Positions 1 to 6,750 of a DNA stretch of 24,214 nt are shown piece by piece. Position numbers and translations under genes: made by a program. The notes beneath the pieces are model-generated. The model had not been told where the DNA came from. It made no database searches and saw only the letters and a list, made by a program, of their open reading frames with translations. The stretch's first letter is position 1; each line of letters begins with the position of its first letter. The stretch covers positions 1 through 24,214 of IMG/VR virus record IMGVR_UViG_3300009418_002376; one strand, 5' to 3'. Origin of the DNA: a virus.

Positions 1-191
1 AGATTTCCAACCTTCATACTGCTGTCTTCTTCTGTTTGTTCGGAAGAATCTTCGGGCTGAGTTCCAATACGGTTTTTGACAATCTTTTCGCTTCTGTTTA
101 GCTCTTCTGCGAGTTCCTTTACTGGTGTATCTAGATGATTGTCTATATAAAATTTTTCTGCCTTGGTCAGTGGTCCTTTTCTCTTAGACAT
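1..191 (-). CDS. HTH DNA-binding protein, N-terminal part (cut by window edge)
   Basis: About 63 residues are visible; the C-terminus lies beyond position 1. The start (M-S-K-R-K-G) overlaps the stop of the upstream gene by 8 nt, which fits translational coupling. Residues 9-42 read as a helix-turn-helix: a helix rich in Lys/Glu, then ELAEELNRS and a recognition helix EKIVKNRI, the pattern of resolvase- or sigma-region-4-like HTH domains that recognise DNA. The following stretch is acidic and Ser/Gln-rich, like a linker. A role as a small phage transcriptional regulator is inference. It could instead be the DNA-binding head of a larger enzyme whose body is off the window. The reading frame is clear; the function is moderately supported. 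Confidence 0.6.
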   Translation of the reverse strand, partial: MSKRKGPLTKAEKFYIDNHLDTPVKELAEELNRSEKIVKNRIGTQPEDSSEQTEEDSSMKVGN

Positions 192-519
192 CAAACATAT
201 ACCTTTCTGCTGTGGTTAAAAATCTTCCATTTCTTGTTTTCAGATAAGTCATATAGTTTCTATATACGTTTTCTGAAACTTTTTTCAGGGGAAATTCTAT
301 GGAGTTTGCCTTGCTTGCATATGTTCCCCAAGGGTCGAATAGTCGGCCTCTTCCAGTCTTAACAAAGAATGTAGAGATTCCGGTTTTTCCATTCACTACT
401 TGTTTTGCATAAGCAAGCTTGCTTTTCTCTGAGACTATATCTCCCTTGGTGGTATAGCATGTGGTTGTTGTAATTTTTGGAAGGTCTTTTTCAAAAGACT
501 TTAGTGTATCTTCATCCAT
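184..519 (-). CDS. Hypothetical phage protein, 111 aa
   Basis: This 111-residue protein matches no family I recognise. It is mixed alpha/beta in character, has no signal peptide or membrane segment, and contains a central GRGRLFDPWGTY patch plus a Lys/Arg-rich second half. Its start overlaps the end of the 74-residue gene upstream by 8 nt and its stop overlaps the HTH gene downstream by 8 nt, so it sits in a coupled series of small genes after the zinc-ribbon gene. Its position among nucleotide-metabolism and DNA-associated genes hints at a cytoplasmic DNA- or RNA-related role, but nothing in the sequence shows a catalytic site. Confidence 0.6.
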   Translation of the reverse strand: MDEDTLKSFEKDLPKITTTTCYTTKGDIVSEKSKLAYAKQVVNGKTGISTFFVKTGRGRLFDPWGTYASKANSIEFPLKKVSENVYRNYMTYLKTRNGRFLTTAERYMFDV

Positions 520-736
520 CTTCTTTCCCCATGAAATTTCTTATCTGGTTGACAGTATTCTTAATGCAATCATACTTGTCGACCCCATCAACCCAGAGAA
601 CGAAGGTTTCATCCAGCCCAGACTTCTTTAAATCCTCTGGGTCTATCGTGTCGCCACTGCATTCTCCCGTTTTCATAACCTCATGCACGCCAAGCTGGCA
701 GTAAAGTATAGCCCTGTGTGGAGCAGAGTTCCCCAT
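512..736 (-). CDS. Hypothetical phage protein, 74 aa
   Basis: A 74-residue soluble protein with three cysteines (in LYCQLG, GECSGD and YDCIKN). I do not recognise it. Its ATG overlaps the stop codon of the zinc-ribbon gene by one base (TAATG), a typical coupling junction, and its end overlaps the next gene by 8 nt. The coupling on both sides is the main reason to accept it. No domain, membrane segment or signal peptide is visible. Confidence 0.55.
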   Translation of the reverse strand: MGNSAPHRAILYCQLGVHEVMKTGECSGDTIDPEDLKKSGLDETFVLWVDGVDKYDCIKNTVNQIRNFMGKEDG

Positions 737-1071
737 TATTTTTTTCCCTTCTGTATATATCTTTGTCTTTGTTCTTCGGTCATACTTCTAAGCTCTCTTT
801 GTAGCTTCTTTTTTCCCGGTTTCTTTTCATCTACCTTGTCTCTTTCTTTCCTGTCGTCCAGTTCATATCTTCCAAGCTTCTTGGTATTTCTTTCAGCCCA
901 GTGCCCAAGAGTTTGAGGCTCTCCTCTTACAAAGATATGAGGACTTCCAAGAACTCTTTCTAGTTTATGTCTTCCGCATTCCGGGCATTTCTTTTTCTTC
1001 GAATCTTTCATACTCTGTACGATTGTAAATCTGTGTTCACACTCAGAGCATAGATATTCATATAAAGGCAT
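736..1071 (-). CDS. FmdB-type zinc-ribbon protein
   Basis: The N-terminus MPLYEYLCSEC is the signature of the FmdB/CxxC putative regulatory family. A zinc ribbon is formed by C8-x2-C11 and C29-x2-C32 (KKCPECG). In bacteria these are small proteins of uncertain, possibly regulatory, role. After about residue 45 the protein becomes highly charged and Lys/Arg/Glu-rich up to the C-terminus (ending KGKK), a tail longer than in the shortest family members. It lies one base upstream-coupled to the 74-residue gene and 1 nt after the 65-residue gene. A nucleic-acid-binding role fits the basic tail and ribbon but is inference. Confidence 0.75.
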   Translation of the reverse strand: MPLYEYLCSECEHRFTIVQSMKDSKKKKCPECGRHKLERVLGSPHIFVRGEPQTLGHWAERNTKKLGRYELDDRKERDKVDEKKPGKKKLQRELRSMTEEQRQRYIQKGKK

Positions 1072-1072
1072 C

Positions 1073-1270
1073 TTACCTCCCGACAGCCTTCTTTATGTCC
1101 TCTATTACAGATTCGCTTTCTTCAGGGTTATCTAGAAGCTCTTCACATTTATTTCTTAAGAAGAGCAAGTCTTCTGAAAGCGTCTTAACAACATTTCCAG
1201 TAAAGACAGAGTGCTTTTCTGTAAGGTCTATAATATTCTCTAAATTTTCTTTAGCCTGAATTTTGCGCAT
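1073..1270 (-). CDS. Small helical protein, 65 aa
   Basis: A 65-residue protein that is almost all heptad-friendly helix (ENLENIIDL ... EDLLFLRNKCEELL ... ESVIEDIKKAV), so probably a short coiled coil or helical bundle. No family recognised. Its start lies 20 nt inside the end of phoH and its stop is 1 nt before the zinc-ribbon gene, which supports co-translation. It might be a small partner or inhibitor of a neighbouring enzyme, but nothing in the sequence shows which. Confidence 0.55.
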   Translation of the reverse strand: MRKIQAKENLENIIDLTEKHSVFTGNVVKTLSEDLLFLRNKCEELLDNPEESESVIEDIKKAVGR

Positions 1271-1934
1271 CTTCTAGTCTATAAAGGATTGCGGATATAA
1301 TTCCATGCCTAATAACATCGTCGTCGCCAAGCTCCACTATACCAACCCCGTGCAAGCCACGTAAACATGATATGCACGTAGACAGCCCTCCTCGCACACG
1401 GCTTGGAAGGTCGGTTTGGTTCACATCTCCATTCACCACCGCTTTTGACTTTCTTCCCAGACGAGTAACGAACATTTTTATCTGTTCTATCGTGGCATTC
1501 TGGGCCTCGTCTAATATAATAAATGAGTTATGAAAGTTTCTTCCCCTCATATATTCTAGAGGACAAACTTCAAGGACATTATTTTTCTTTATGTAGTCTA
1601 TGCCACTATTAGATATATATTTAGACATTTCATCCATAACAGGAACTAGGTATGGATGTATCTTATCATGAAAAGAACCGGGGAGATAACCTAACCCGCC
1701 ACCAGACTCAACTATTGGTCGCGTAATTATTATCTTTTCTATCTTTCCAGATAATAAATGCTCACAGGCTAGGCCAACACATATAGTTGTTTTTCCGCTA
1801 CCTGCTGGCCCGGAACATATTGTAACGTCGTTCTCTACTATTGCCCTTATGTATTCAGCTTGGTTAGAAGTTTTAGGAGATAGACTGTGCCTACTATGAA
1901 CATGTTTATTAAGTTCTGACTTTGGTTTTTTCAT
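1251..1934 (-). CDS. phoH: PhoH-like P-loop ATPase
   Basis: A 227-residue PhoH-family ATPase. Walker A is GPAGSGKT at residues 42-49, the family motif TRPIVESGGGLGYLPG follows at about 71-86, Walker B is LDEAQ at 141-145, and sensor-like NGDVNQTDLP comes after it. It is shorter than the host protein (about 350 residues in E. coli) and lacks the host's extra N-terminal region, the usual phage form. PhoH proteins are ATPases linked to RNA helicase/nuclease activity and are widespread in marine phages, although their role there is unsettled. It lies 9 nt after dut, preceded by GAGGTAAA as ribosome binding site. Confidence 0.93.
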   Translation of the reverse strand: MKKPKSELNKHVHSRHSLSPKTSNQAEYIRAIVENDVTICSGPAGSGKTTICVGLACEHLLSGKIEKIIITRPIVESGGGLGYLPGSFHDKIHPYLVPVMDEMSKYISNSGIDYIKKNNVLEVCPLEYMRGRNFHNSFIILDEAQNATIEQIKMFVTRLGRKSKAVVNGDVNQTDLPSRVRGGLSTCISCLRGLHGVGIVELGDDDVIRHGIISAILYRLEDAQNSG

Positions 1935-1943
1935 TTTACCTCT

Positions 1944-2399
1944 TTATTTGCCAGAACTACCGAAACCCCCTTCTCCTCTGTCAGTGCTATCCAAATCGTT
2001 AACTTCCTCTATCCGAAAGTTTGGTACTTCTTGTATTAAAATTTGAGCTATTTTGTCACCGCGACTAATAAAATAAGACTTACTACCAAATGGCCACTCT
2101 GTTGTTCCGTAGCCCATATTAGAAATACAGACCTTTACTTCTCCCCTATATCCACTGTCAACCACTCCAGCGAATCGGTGCAGCCCCTTTACACCCATAG
2201 AAGAACGGTCCCATATTAATCCAGCATAACCATCAGGAATTGCCATAGAGATTCCCGTAGAGACTAATACGGTCCTTCCCGACCTAATCTCCAAGTCCTC
2301 GTCAGAATACAAGTCTATTCCGGCGTCTGTGTCATGAGCTTTTGTGGGTAGTTTGGCTGTCTCAGTCAGCCTTCTTGCCCTTAGTGGCTGATTTGTCAT
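1944..2399 (-). CDS. dut: dUTP diphosphatase (dUTPase)
   Basis: Hydrolyses dUTP to dUMP and pyrophosphate, limiting uracil in DNA and feeding dTMP synthesis. With the start chosen here it has 151 residues, the normal length for the trimeric family. All five motifs are present: I around D24-D29 (DTDAGIDL), II DRSSMG 64-69, III GVVDSGYRGEV 78-88 with D81 and Y84, IV RGDKIAQIL 113-121, and V RGEGGFGSSG 141-150. The frame stays open 54 codons upstream, but that part is not dUTPase-like. The ATG at 2399 has GAGGAG seven bases before it, so I use that start. It overlaps the 101-residue gene by 38 nt. Confidence 0.95.
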   Translation of the reverse strand: MTNQPLRARRLTETAKLPTKAHDTDAGIDLYSDEDLEIRSGRTVLVSTGISMAIPDGYAGLIWDRSSMGVKGLHRFAGVVDSGYRGEVKVCISNMGYGTTEWPFGSKSYFISRGDKIAQILIQEVPNFRIEEVNDLDSTDRGEGGFGSSGK

Positions 2400-2667
2400 T
2401 AGACATCTCCTCGTTGTCTTTTTCCTTCTCCTCTGTAACAAACTGTCCAAAACTTGAAGCACACATGGGCATATCGGGAGAGGGGAAGTTGTATCGTCCA
2501 TTAAAATGGAAAACTTTCCCCTCATGTGCATATGATATGTGGACCATGAATCCTTTCCCAACGTCTATAGCCTCATTAAGACGCAATACGGTGGCCTGTA
2601 GGACTTTGTCACCCTCTGGTGTTCTCTGCATGAAGGGTGGCGTTTTTATATTTTTGGTGCTTGACAT
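2362..2667 (-). CDS. Hypothetical phage protein, 101 aa
   Basis: A 101-residue protein with a compact beta-rich middle (FMVHISYAHEGKVFHFNGRYN) and a very charged, probably disordered C-terminus (TEEKEKDNEEM ... KGKKAD). No family recognised. It starts 8 nt after the RNR gene and its charged tail overlaps the dUTPase start by 38 nt; the tail carries the ribosome binding site of dut. Placement between nrdJ and dut suggests a role in DNA precursor supply or replication, but that is position only. Confidence 0.65.
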   Translation of the reverse strand: MSSTKNIKTPPFMQRTPEGDKVLQATVLRLNEAIDVGKGFMVHISYAHEGKVFHFNGRYNFPSPDMPMCASSFGQFVTEEKEKDNEEMSNDKSATKGKKAD

Positions 2668-2675
2668 TGGGCTTC

Positions 2676-4859
2676 CTAGATAATTTCACAGGCTCCACCA
2701 GCACAGGCAATCTCTTGCTCTGGCGTAGTGTTGTCATGTTCCTCTATGCAATTAGTATACTCTACTGCGGTATACTCTCTCTTCATGTCTACCCACTCTT
2801 TCCAATTGTAGACATCTTTCATGCAATATGTAAGTCTTTTGATGTCTCCATCCATATACTTTTTGGCAAACTTTTTGCAGCGCTCAACCCATTCACTTTT
2901 TCCGTTGCCTTTAATTCTAGTTCCTACTCCTAACAGTCCGTCACAAGCTGACCATAGGTTATCTTCCCAGAGGTTAAGTGCAACTTCAATTAACCCGCTA
3001 ACAAACATCGCGCCGTCGCCGTAGTGCGATACCATTTCGCTGGGAAGATACACCGTCGTGAACGGTGCTTGCGGATAGTCCTTATCTCCACTCAATGGAA
3101 GCAGAGAGACGCCACAAAAATACTTTCTGTTTTTGTAGATAAATTTCTCTACGTCTTCCCATTCTTCTGGCTTTACATTGATTGTGTTAGACACGTTGTG
3201 TTGCAGAAACGGCTTAACACAAAGAGAGTCATTTCTTCCGGTCATGACCCAGTTCTGCTGTGTGCTTTTTACATATTCCAAGAGACCGATAGCACCAATC
3301 TGATTCTTCAATTTAGAACCGGAAGGAACCTCTATGCAAAAGCAGATTACGTCGTCGCTGTCGTTTGCAGACCAGACCGACTCTTCGCATGCTCTCGGAT
3401 TTGTTTTCTTAAAGTGTTGATATATATCCTCCATCTTATTAGCCTGTACACGTCTAATATAACGCTTGGCATGATGAGGATGGATACCAGAACTAGTACC
3501 AAGAATACAGCTAGCAGTCCCTTCAGGCTTGACACAAGTAGTTCTAGCTGCTGCATTAATCCCGATTTTCTTAGCAAGCTCTCTATTCGTTTTCCTAACA
3601 ACCCTAGCGCCTTGCTTTTGAATCTCGGGGTCCAAACAGATATCGTGACGCTCCATGATTCCTGTCATAGAAACACCGAGAAGAGCCTCTCTTCTCAGGA
3701 TTCTCTCGGTAACTTCTCCCAAGTAGGACATCTTTGAGAATCCAGCTTGTAGGGTTCCAATGATGGACGCCGCCTTGCAAGATTCAAAGAAATCCTTCTT
3801 GGTCTTTATTCTGGCACAGTTGATGGTACTAAGATTGCACGCTTGCCAGCCTGTCTCTCCCGTCTCTTCGTCTACAGGATAGAGTCCAATCTCAACACAT
3901 GGGTTTACAATAAGCTCAGTGGAATCTGCCCATACAAATCCCGGTTCTCCGAACTCCTTAACCGACTCCATCAATGATGTAAATTGTTCAGGACTGGTCT
4001 CACCACGCAGTAAAAGAGCAGAGTTATTAGAACGACCACGTTGAGGATTATCATGAAACCAATTGCCAGTTTTTGCCAGTGCCATCTCTTTGTCGTCTGG
4101 TGAAAAAAGACAAATCGTAGCACTCCTACGTACACCGCCAGAAATAACAGCATCGGCAGCATGCATGACCACGTCATAAACATCTATAGGTCTCAGTTTT
4201 CTAGTTGAAAATAGCGCATCCTTCAATACTTTATCTAAAACTTTCTTAATATTTGTCAGAGCTTTTTTCAATGGTTCAGGACCGGGCGCCTTGCCAGAGC
4301 TTGAGCTTAGATATGAACCAGCGGGCCTGATTTCAGAGTAGTCAAATGATACTGTTTTGCCCACGTAGTCTAGAAAAAAATCATCCTGCTGGAAATAGCT
4401 GTTGACTAAAACGCCAACGGCGTCAGACCACCCTTCTATTGTGTCTGGAATGGTAAATTTTTTAGTACCATCCTTCTTCTGAACTAGTTTGGGTAACTTT
4501 TCTACATGATGTCTTTGGACGGAGAATCCAGTACCGCAACCACACAAAAGAAGATACATGCATTCCTGAAAAAACCTCGGCCTATCTACATAGGAGGCTA
4601 TACAATTGTAAATTCTCGCGTTGTGTTTTAGCACGGGGGAGCCTCCAAACTGGAGGGCACGTTGAGAACCCAGAACGCGCTTTCTATTCATCATGTCATA
4701 AGCCCATTCAATTTCCTCTGGGACAGAGGGGTAGGACTCAAGCATCATCCCTTCAACACGTTCTACACTTTCCTTCCACGTTTCTCTTCTTTTCTTTTCG
4801 GGAATCCATCTGGCGTATTTACCAACAAAAGTATAGTTCTGTAGCTCCGCTACTGACAT
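2676..4859 (-). CDS. nrdJ: Adenosylcobalamin-dependent ribonucleoside-triphosphate reductase (class II, monomeric)
   Basis: Reduces ribonucleotides to deoxyribonucleotides with a cobalamin-generated thiyl radical. Its 727 residues are close to the monomeric Lactobacillus-type enzyme. Visible landmarks are NC86 (candidate reducing Cys), GCGTGFS near 107-113, SGGVRRSA at 240-247, NPC321VEI (thiyl radical Cys by analogy), C341 in CNLSTINC (second reducing Cys by analogy), KPEGTAS at 444-450, and a C-terminal shuttle pair C719-x4-C724 (CAGGAC) that would accept electrons from thioredoxin. The enzyme needs host B12 but no oxygen and no partner subunit. Its start overlaps the stop of the nuclease-like gene by 1 nt. 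The family call is secure; the individual cysteine assignments rest on motif analogy. Confidence 0.95.
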   Translation of the reverse strand: MSVAELQNYTFVGKYARWIPEKKRRETWKESVERVEGMMLESYPSVPEEIEWAYDMMNRKRVLGSQRALQFGGSPVLKHNARIYNCIASYVDRPRFFQECMYLLLCGCGTGFSVQRHHVEKLPKLVQKKDGTKKFTIPDTIEGWSDAVGVLVNSYFQQDDFFLDYVGKTVSFDYSEIRPAGSYLSSSSGKAPGPEPLKKALTNIKKVLDKVLKDALFSTRKLRPIDVYDVVMHAADAVISGGVRRSATICLFSPDDKEMALAKTGNWFHDNPQRGRSNNSALLLRGETSPEQFTSLMESVKEFGEPGFVWADSTELIVNPCVEIGLYPVDEETGETGWQACNLSTINCARIKTKKDFFESCKAASIIGTLQAGFSKMSYLGEVTERILRREALLGVSMTGIMERHDICLDPEIQKQGARVVRKTNRELAKKIGINAAARTTCVKPEGTASCILGTSSGIHPHHAKRYIRRVQANKMEDIYQHFKKTNPRACEESVWSANDSDDVICFCIEVPSGSKLKNQIGAIGLLEYVKSTQQNWVMTGRNDSLCVKPFLQHNVSNTINVKPEEWEDVEKFIYKNRKYFCGVSLLPLSGDKDYPQAPFTTVYLPSEMVSHYGDGAMFVSGLIEVALNLWEDNLWSACDGLLGVGTRIKGNGKSEWVERCKKFAKKYMDGDIKRLTYCMKDVYNWKEWVDMKREYTAVEYTNCIEEHDNTTPEQEIACAGGACEII

Positions 4860-5302
4860 CAGTTTTTCCTGTCTTTTTCTTTTGTAGCATGTCCAGACTC
4901 TATCATGATTTCTGATACGTCTTTACCATCTATGAAGATATGTCCCAAAACCCTTCCGAAAGTAAACACATCCTTAAGCTCGGAATCTTCACTAGCAGGT
5001 ATGTGGAGGACAGCTTTTATGTATTCCAGTTTTCCGGTGTCTTCGTTTTTCTCTTCTAACAAAATTTCTCTTAAATGATTTCTAGCCGCGATTCCTTTTT
5101 TCTTTTCCTCTTTATCTCTAGTTCTAATTTCTGAACACCAGCAATCTTTCAGTCTAACTGTCAGGGTTCTATGTACGTCTACTATAAGAGTGTCTCCGTC
5201 ATACACTCTTTTTATTTCTACTTCTGTGGTCCAGCCATTTGGAGGTTGTTTCATTTTTCTTAAATGCTTGGGTGGTCCATTATGGAATATTCTAGTTGCC
5301 AT
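4859..5302 (-). CDS. Staphylococcal-nuclease-like (SNase/thermonuclease) protein
   Basis: A 147-residue OB-fold SNase-family protein with no signal peptide, so cytoplasmic. VYDGDT at 34-38 supplies the first metal-ligand aspartate (D37). VRL at 49-51 gives the Arg equivalent to R35 of the staphylococcal enzyme, E58 fits the general-base Glu (E43), and GRVLGHIF at 116-123 gives the second Arg (R87). The second calcium ligand (D40 of the prototype) appears replaced: five residues after R50 is W55, within CWCSE. It may therefore have altered metal use or be a binding protein. It lies between dCMP deaminase and RNR, so host-DNA breakdown feeding nucleotide synthesis is a reasonable inference. Confidence 0.85.
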   Translation of the reverse strand: MATRIFHNGPPKHLRKMKQPPNGWTTEVEIKRVYDGDTLIVDVHRTLTVRLKDCWCSEIRTRDKEEKKKGIAARNHLREILLEEKNEDTGKLEYIKAVLHIPASEDSELKDVFTFGRVLGHIFIDGKDVSEIMIESGHATKEKDRKN

Positions 5303-5307
5303 TACTC

Positions 5308-5772
5308 TTAAAAGAACAGACCGTTCCAGCGACCTGACATATCTAAATATGTAATTTCTAATCCGTTATCTGTAAGATGTTCATAGACAATTTTGTCTTC
5401 CTCTGTTTCTCCATGAGCCTTAGACCCTTTCGGAACATACCATTCTTGAACACCGCTTTGCCACAACAGCTTTGCACAATTAGCACAGGGTAGATGTGTA
5501 ATGTAAGCCTTGTAGTAATCAATCTGTTTCACAACTAGATTACTTATAGCATTAGCTTCTGCGTGTACAATAAATGGATATTTGTCAGGTCTGGTTGTGG
5601 GAAGTCCTTCTTCTTTAACATTAGAACAGAAGCCGTTGTACCCGACTCCAACAACCACGTTAGGACTACCGACTATAACGCAACCAACTTTAGTTTGAGA
5701 GTCATGACTTCTTACGGAGGCGTAGCGAGCCATGCCCATGAAGTATTCATTCCATGACGGTCTCTCTGTCAT
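5308..5772 (-). CDS. Deoxycytidylate (dCMP) deaminase
   Basis: Converts dCMP to dUMP for dTMP synthesis. The 154 residues match phage dCMP deaminases. The zinc and proton-transfer site is H70-A-E72 (HAEAN) with C96-x2-C99 (LPCANCAK). An N-terminal SWNEYFMGMARYASVRS helix and GYNGFC at about 45-49 are typical of the family. With the downstream dUTPase and RNR it makes a pyrimidine deoxynucleotide module. No thymidylate synthase is in the window. The start at 5772 lies inside the tail of a tiny basic ORF. A riboflavin-type or tRNA deaminase is less likely given the GYNGF motif and length. Confidence 0.93.
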   Translation of the reverse strand: MTERPSWNEYFMGMARYASVRSHDSQTKVGCVIVGSPNVVVGVGYNGFCSNVKEEGLPTTRPDKYPFIVHAEANAISNLVVKQIDYYKAYITHLPCANCAKLLWQSGVQEWYVPKGSKAHGETEEDKIVYEHLTDNGLEITYLDMSGRWNGLFF

Positions 5773-5857
5773 TGCTTCGCTTATTCTTTCGGCTGCGGTT
5801 TTCTCTTTTTAATCGCTTTTTATCGCGCTTGCTCTTCTTTCGTACTGTTTTTCCCAT
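5747..5857 (-). CDS. Possible very basic micro-protein, 36 aa
   Basis: A short ORF starting MGKTVRKKSKRDKK, about half Lys/Arg, ending DRETVME. Its ATG lies one base after the stop of the 113-residue gene and its end overlaps the dCMP deaminase start by 26 nt, filling what would otherwise be an 86-nt gap. This is the arrangement of real genes here. A similar very basic small ORF sits at 23862-24044. It would probably bind nucleic acid or be a disordered peptide. It may be chance, since short Lys/Arg-rich frames arise easily. Confidence 0.4.
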   Translation of the reverse strand: MGKTVRKKSKRDKKRLKRENRSRKNKRSNDRETVME

Positions 5858-5858
5858 T

Positions 5859-6200
5859 TTACTTCTTTAGTATGTGCTTAGCTACAATACTGCCTTTCTG
5901 TTTTGGCTTAAGGTTTTTAGGAATAAGACAGAGGTCGTATTCCTGTTTAAGCTGTGATGCTTCGGAGACTATATCATAGTCCCCCCGAAAGCCAAGACAC
6001 TTTGCAGCCGCCGCAAAATGGGAATCTCCCCCATCTTTGCACACCTCTGCGATGTTGTCAAGGTTTGAAACGGTGACCCCTGACTCATCGTGCAGGCTTT
6101 TAAATAGCTCTGCGCAAGACAGTGTCTTTTTTCGGCTTTCCGGTGGGACTAGATAATTAACTATCCTTGTTAGGGGTTCTCCCCAATTTCCTAAAGACAT
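5859..6200 (-). CDS. Hypothetical phage protein, 113 aa
   Basis: A 113-residue soluble, largely helical protein with three cysteines (LSCAEL, EVCKDG, AKCLGF) and a fourth in DLCLIP. The middle segment DGGDSHFAAAAKCLGF looks like a helix-capping repeat, but no family is recognised. AAGGAAAAAA precedes the ATG. It lies 9 nt after the holin-like gene and just upstream of the deoxynucleotide genes. No membrane segment or signal peptide. Confidence 0.6.
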   Translation of the reverse strand: MSLGNWGEPLTRIVNYLVPPESRKKTLSCAELFKSLHDESGVTVSNLDNIAEVCKDGGDSHFAAAAKCLGFRGDYDIVSEASQLKQEYDLCLIPKNLKPKQKGSIVAKHILKK

Positions 6201-6209
6201 TTTTTTCCT

Positions 6210-6383
6210 TTAAGAGCTTCTTAGACTGTCACCAACAATCCAAGCACCGCCAATAAGAACGATGTTATTAACTTGCTCTGGATTAAGGTCTAGGCCGAAG
6301 ATGTTTGTGGTAGTGACAACAATGCCACCAACAGCGACCCAGAATCTTCTAGACTTTAGTAGTAGTGCGAACTTCTCAGACAT
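6210..6383 (-). CDS. Holin-like small membrane protein, 57 aa
   Basis: This 57-residue ORF fills the gap between 6201 and 6423. It begins MSEKFALLLKSRRFW and continues into a hydrophobic segment (WVAVGGIVVTTTNIFG, residues 15-30), a short polar turn (LDLNPEQVNN) and a second hydrophobic segment (IVLIGGAWIVG, 41-51). Two segments, a Lys/Arg-rich N-terminus and the LKSR-FW...V.GI pattern are typical of small phage membrane proteins often annotated as holins. A GAGGAG ribosome binding site lies about six bases before the ATG. It is not beside the YiiX-like hydrolase, so a lysis role is only inference; it may be another inner-membrane protein. Confidence 0.7.
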   Translation of the reverse strand: MSEKFALLLKSRRFWVAVGGIVVTTTNIFGLDLNPEQVNNIVLIGGAWIVGDSLRSS

Positions 6384-6423
6384 TGTTTCTCCTCAGTAAA
6401 AGGTAATACAAAATCCGTTTCAT

Positions 6424-6750
6424 TTAAAAATCATCCATGGTATATTTATATTCTGTAGTTCTATTCCCCACTCTGCAATCGGGGCACATCGGAACTCTTT
6501 TCCCGTGCATATTGAGATGGTGCTGAAGTTTAAGAACCTCTTGCACCGTAACGCTATCTCTATAGATAGCTTGATTATGTACATTTGCTAAAGCAGAGGT
6601 TATTGCTGCGGCTTCATGTCCAGCAACAGAGACCGATTTTTGGGGTGGGTTTTCTTCTTTATTTTTTGATTCAAAATAATATAAAGACAGCCCAATATTG
6701 GCCGCTGTGCAAGAAAGAAAAAGCAGCAAGAGATTGGTTGTGGTTTTCAT
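6424..6750 (-). CDS. Membrane-anchored protein with CxxC motif, 108 aa
   Basis: Residues 5-26 (LLLLFLSCTAANIGLSLYYF) form an N-terminal membrane anchor or uncleaved signal; a Cys at position 14 within it has no clear lipobox. The remaining part should lie outside the cytoplasmic membrane and ends with PMCPDCRVGN, a CPDC zinc- or redox-type pair, preceded by a His-rich stretch (LQHHLNMHG). The start overlaps the stop of the protease gene by 4 nt (ATGA), so it is probably co-translated with that secreted protease and may act with it. A thioredoxin-like activity is not supported by length. No family recognised. Confidence 0.65.
   Translation of the reverse strand: MKTTTNLLLLFLSCTAANIGLSLYYFESKNKEENPPQKSVSVAGHEAAAITSALANVHNQAIYRDSVTVQEVLKLQHHLNMHGKRVPMCPDCRVGNRTTEYKYTMDDF

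Noticed and set aside
2400-2561. A longer dUTPase with 54 extra N-terminal residues
   Set aside because: The extension is not dUTPase-like and overlaps the 101-residue gene heavily; the ATG at 2399 has a good ribosome binding site and gives normal family length.
3024-3737. A 237-codon open frame on the plus strand
   Set aside because: It is antisense to the RNR gene, which is complete with all motifs; the translated plus frame is Cys/Ser/Phe-rich with no recognisable domain.
3347-4183. Plausible-looking membrane proteins in minus-strand alternate frames
   Set aside because: They lie fully inside nrdJ in a different frame and have no separate signals.
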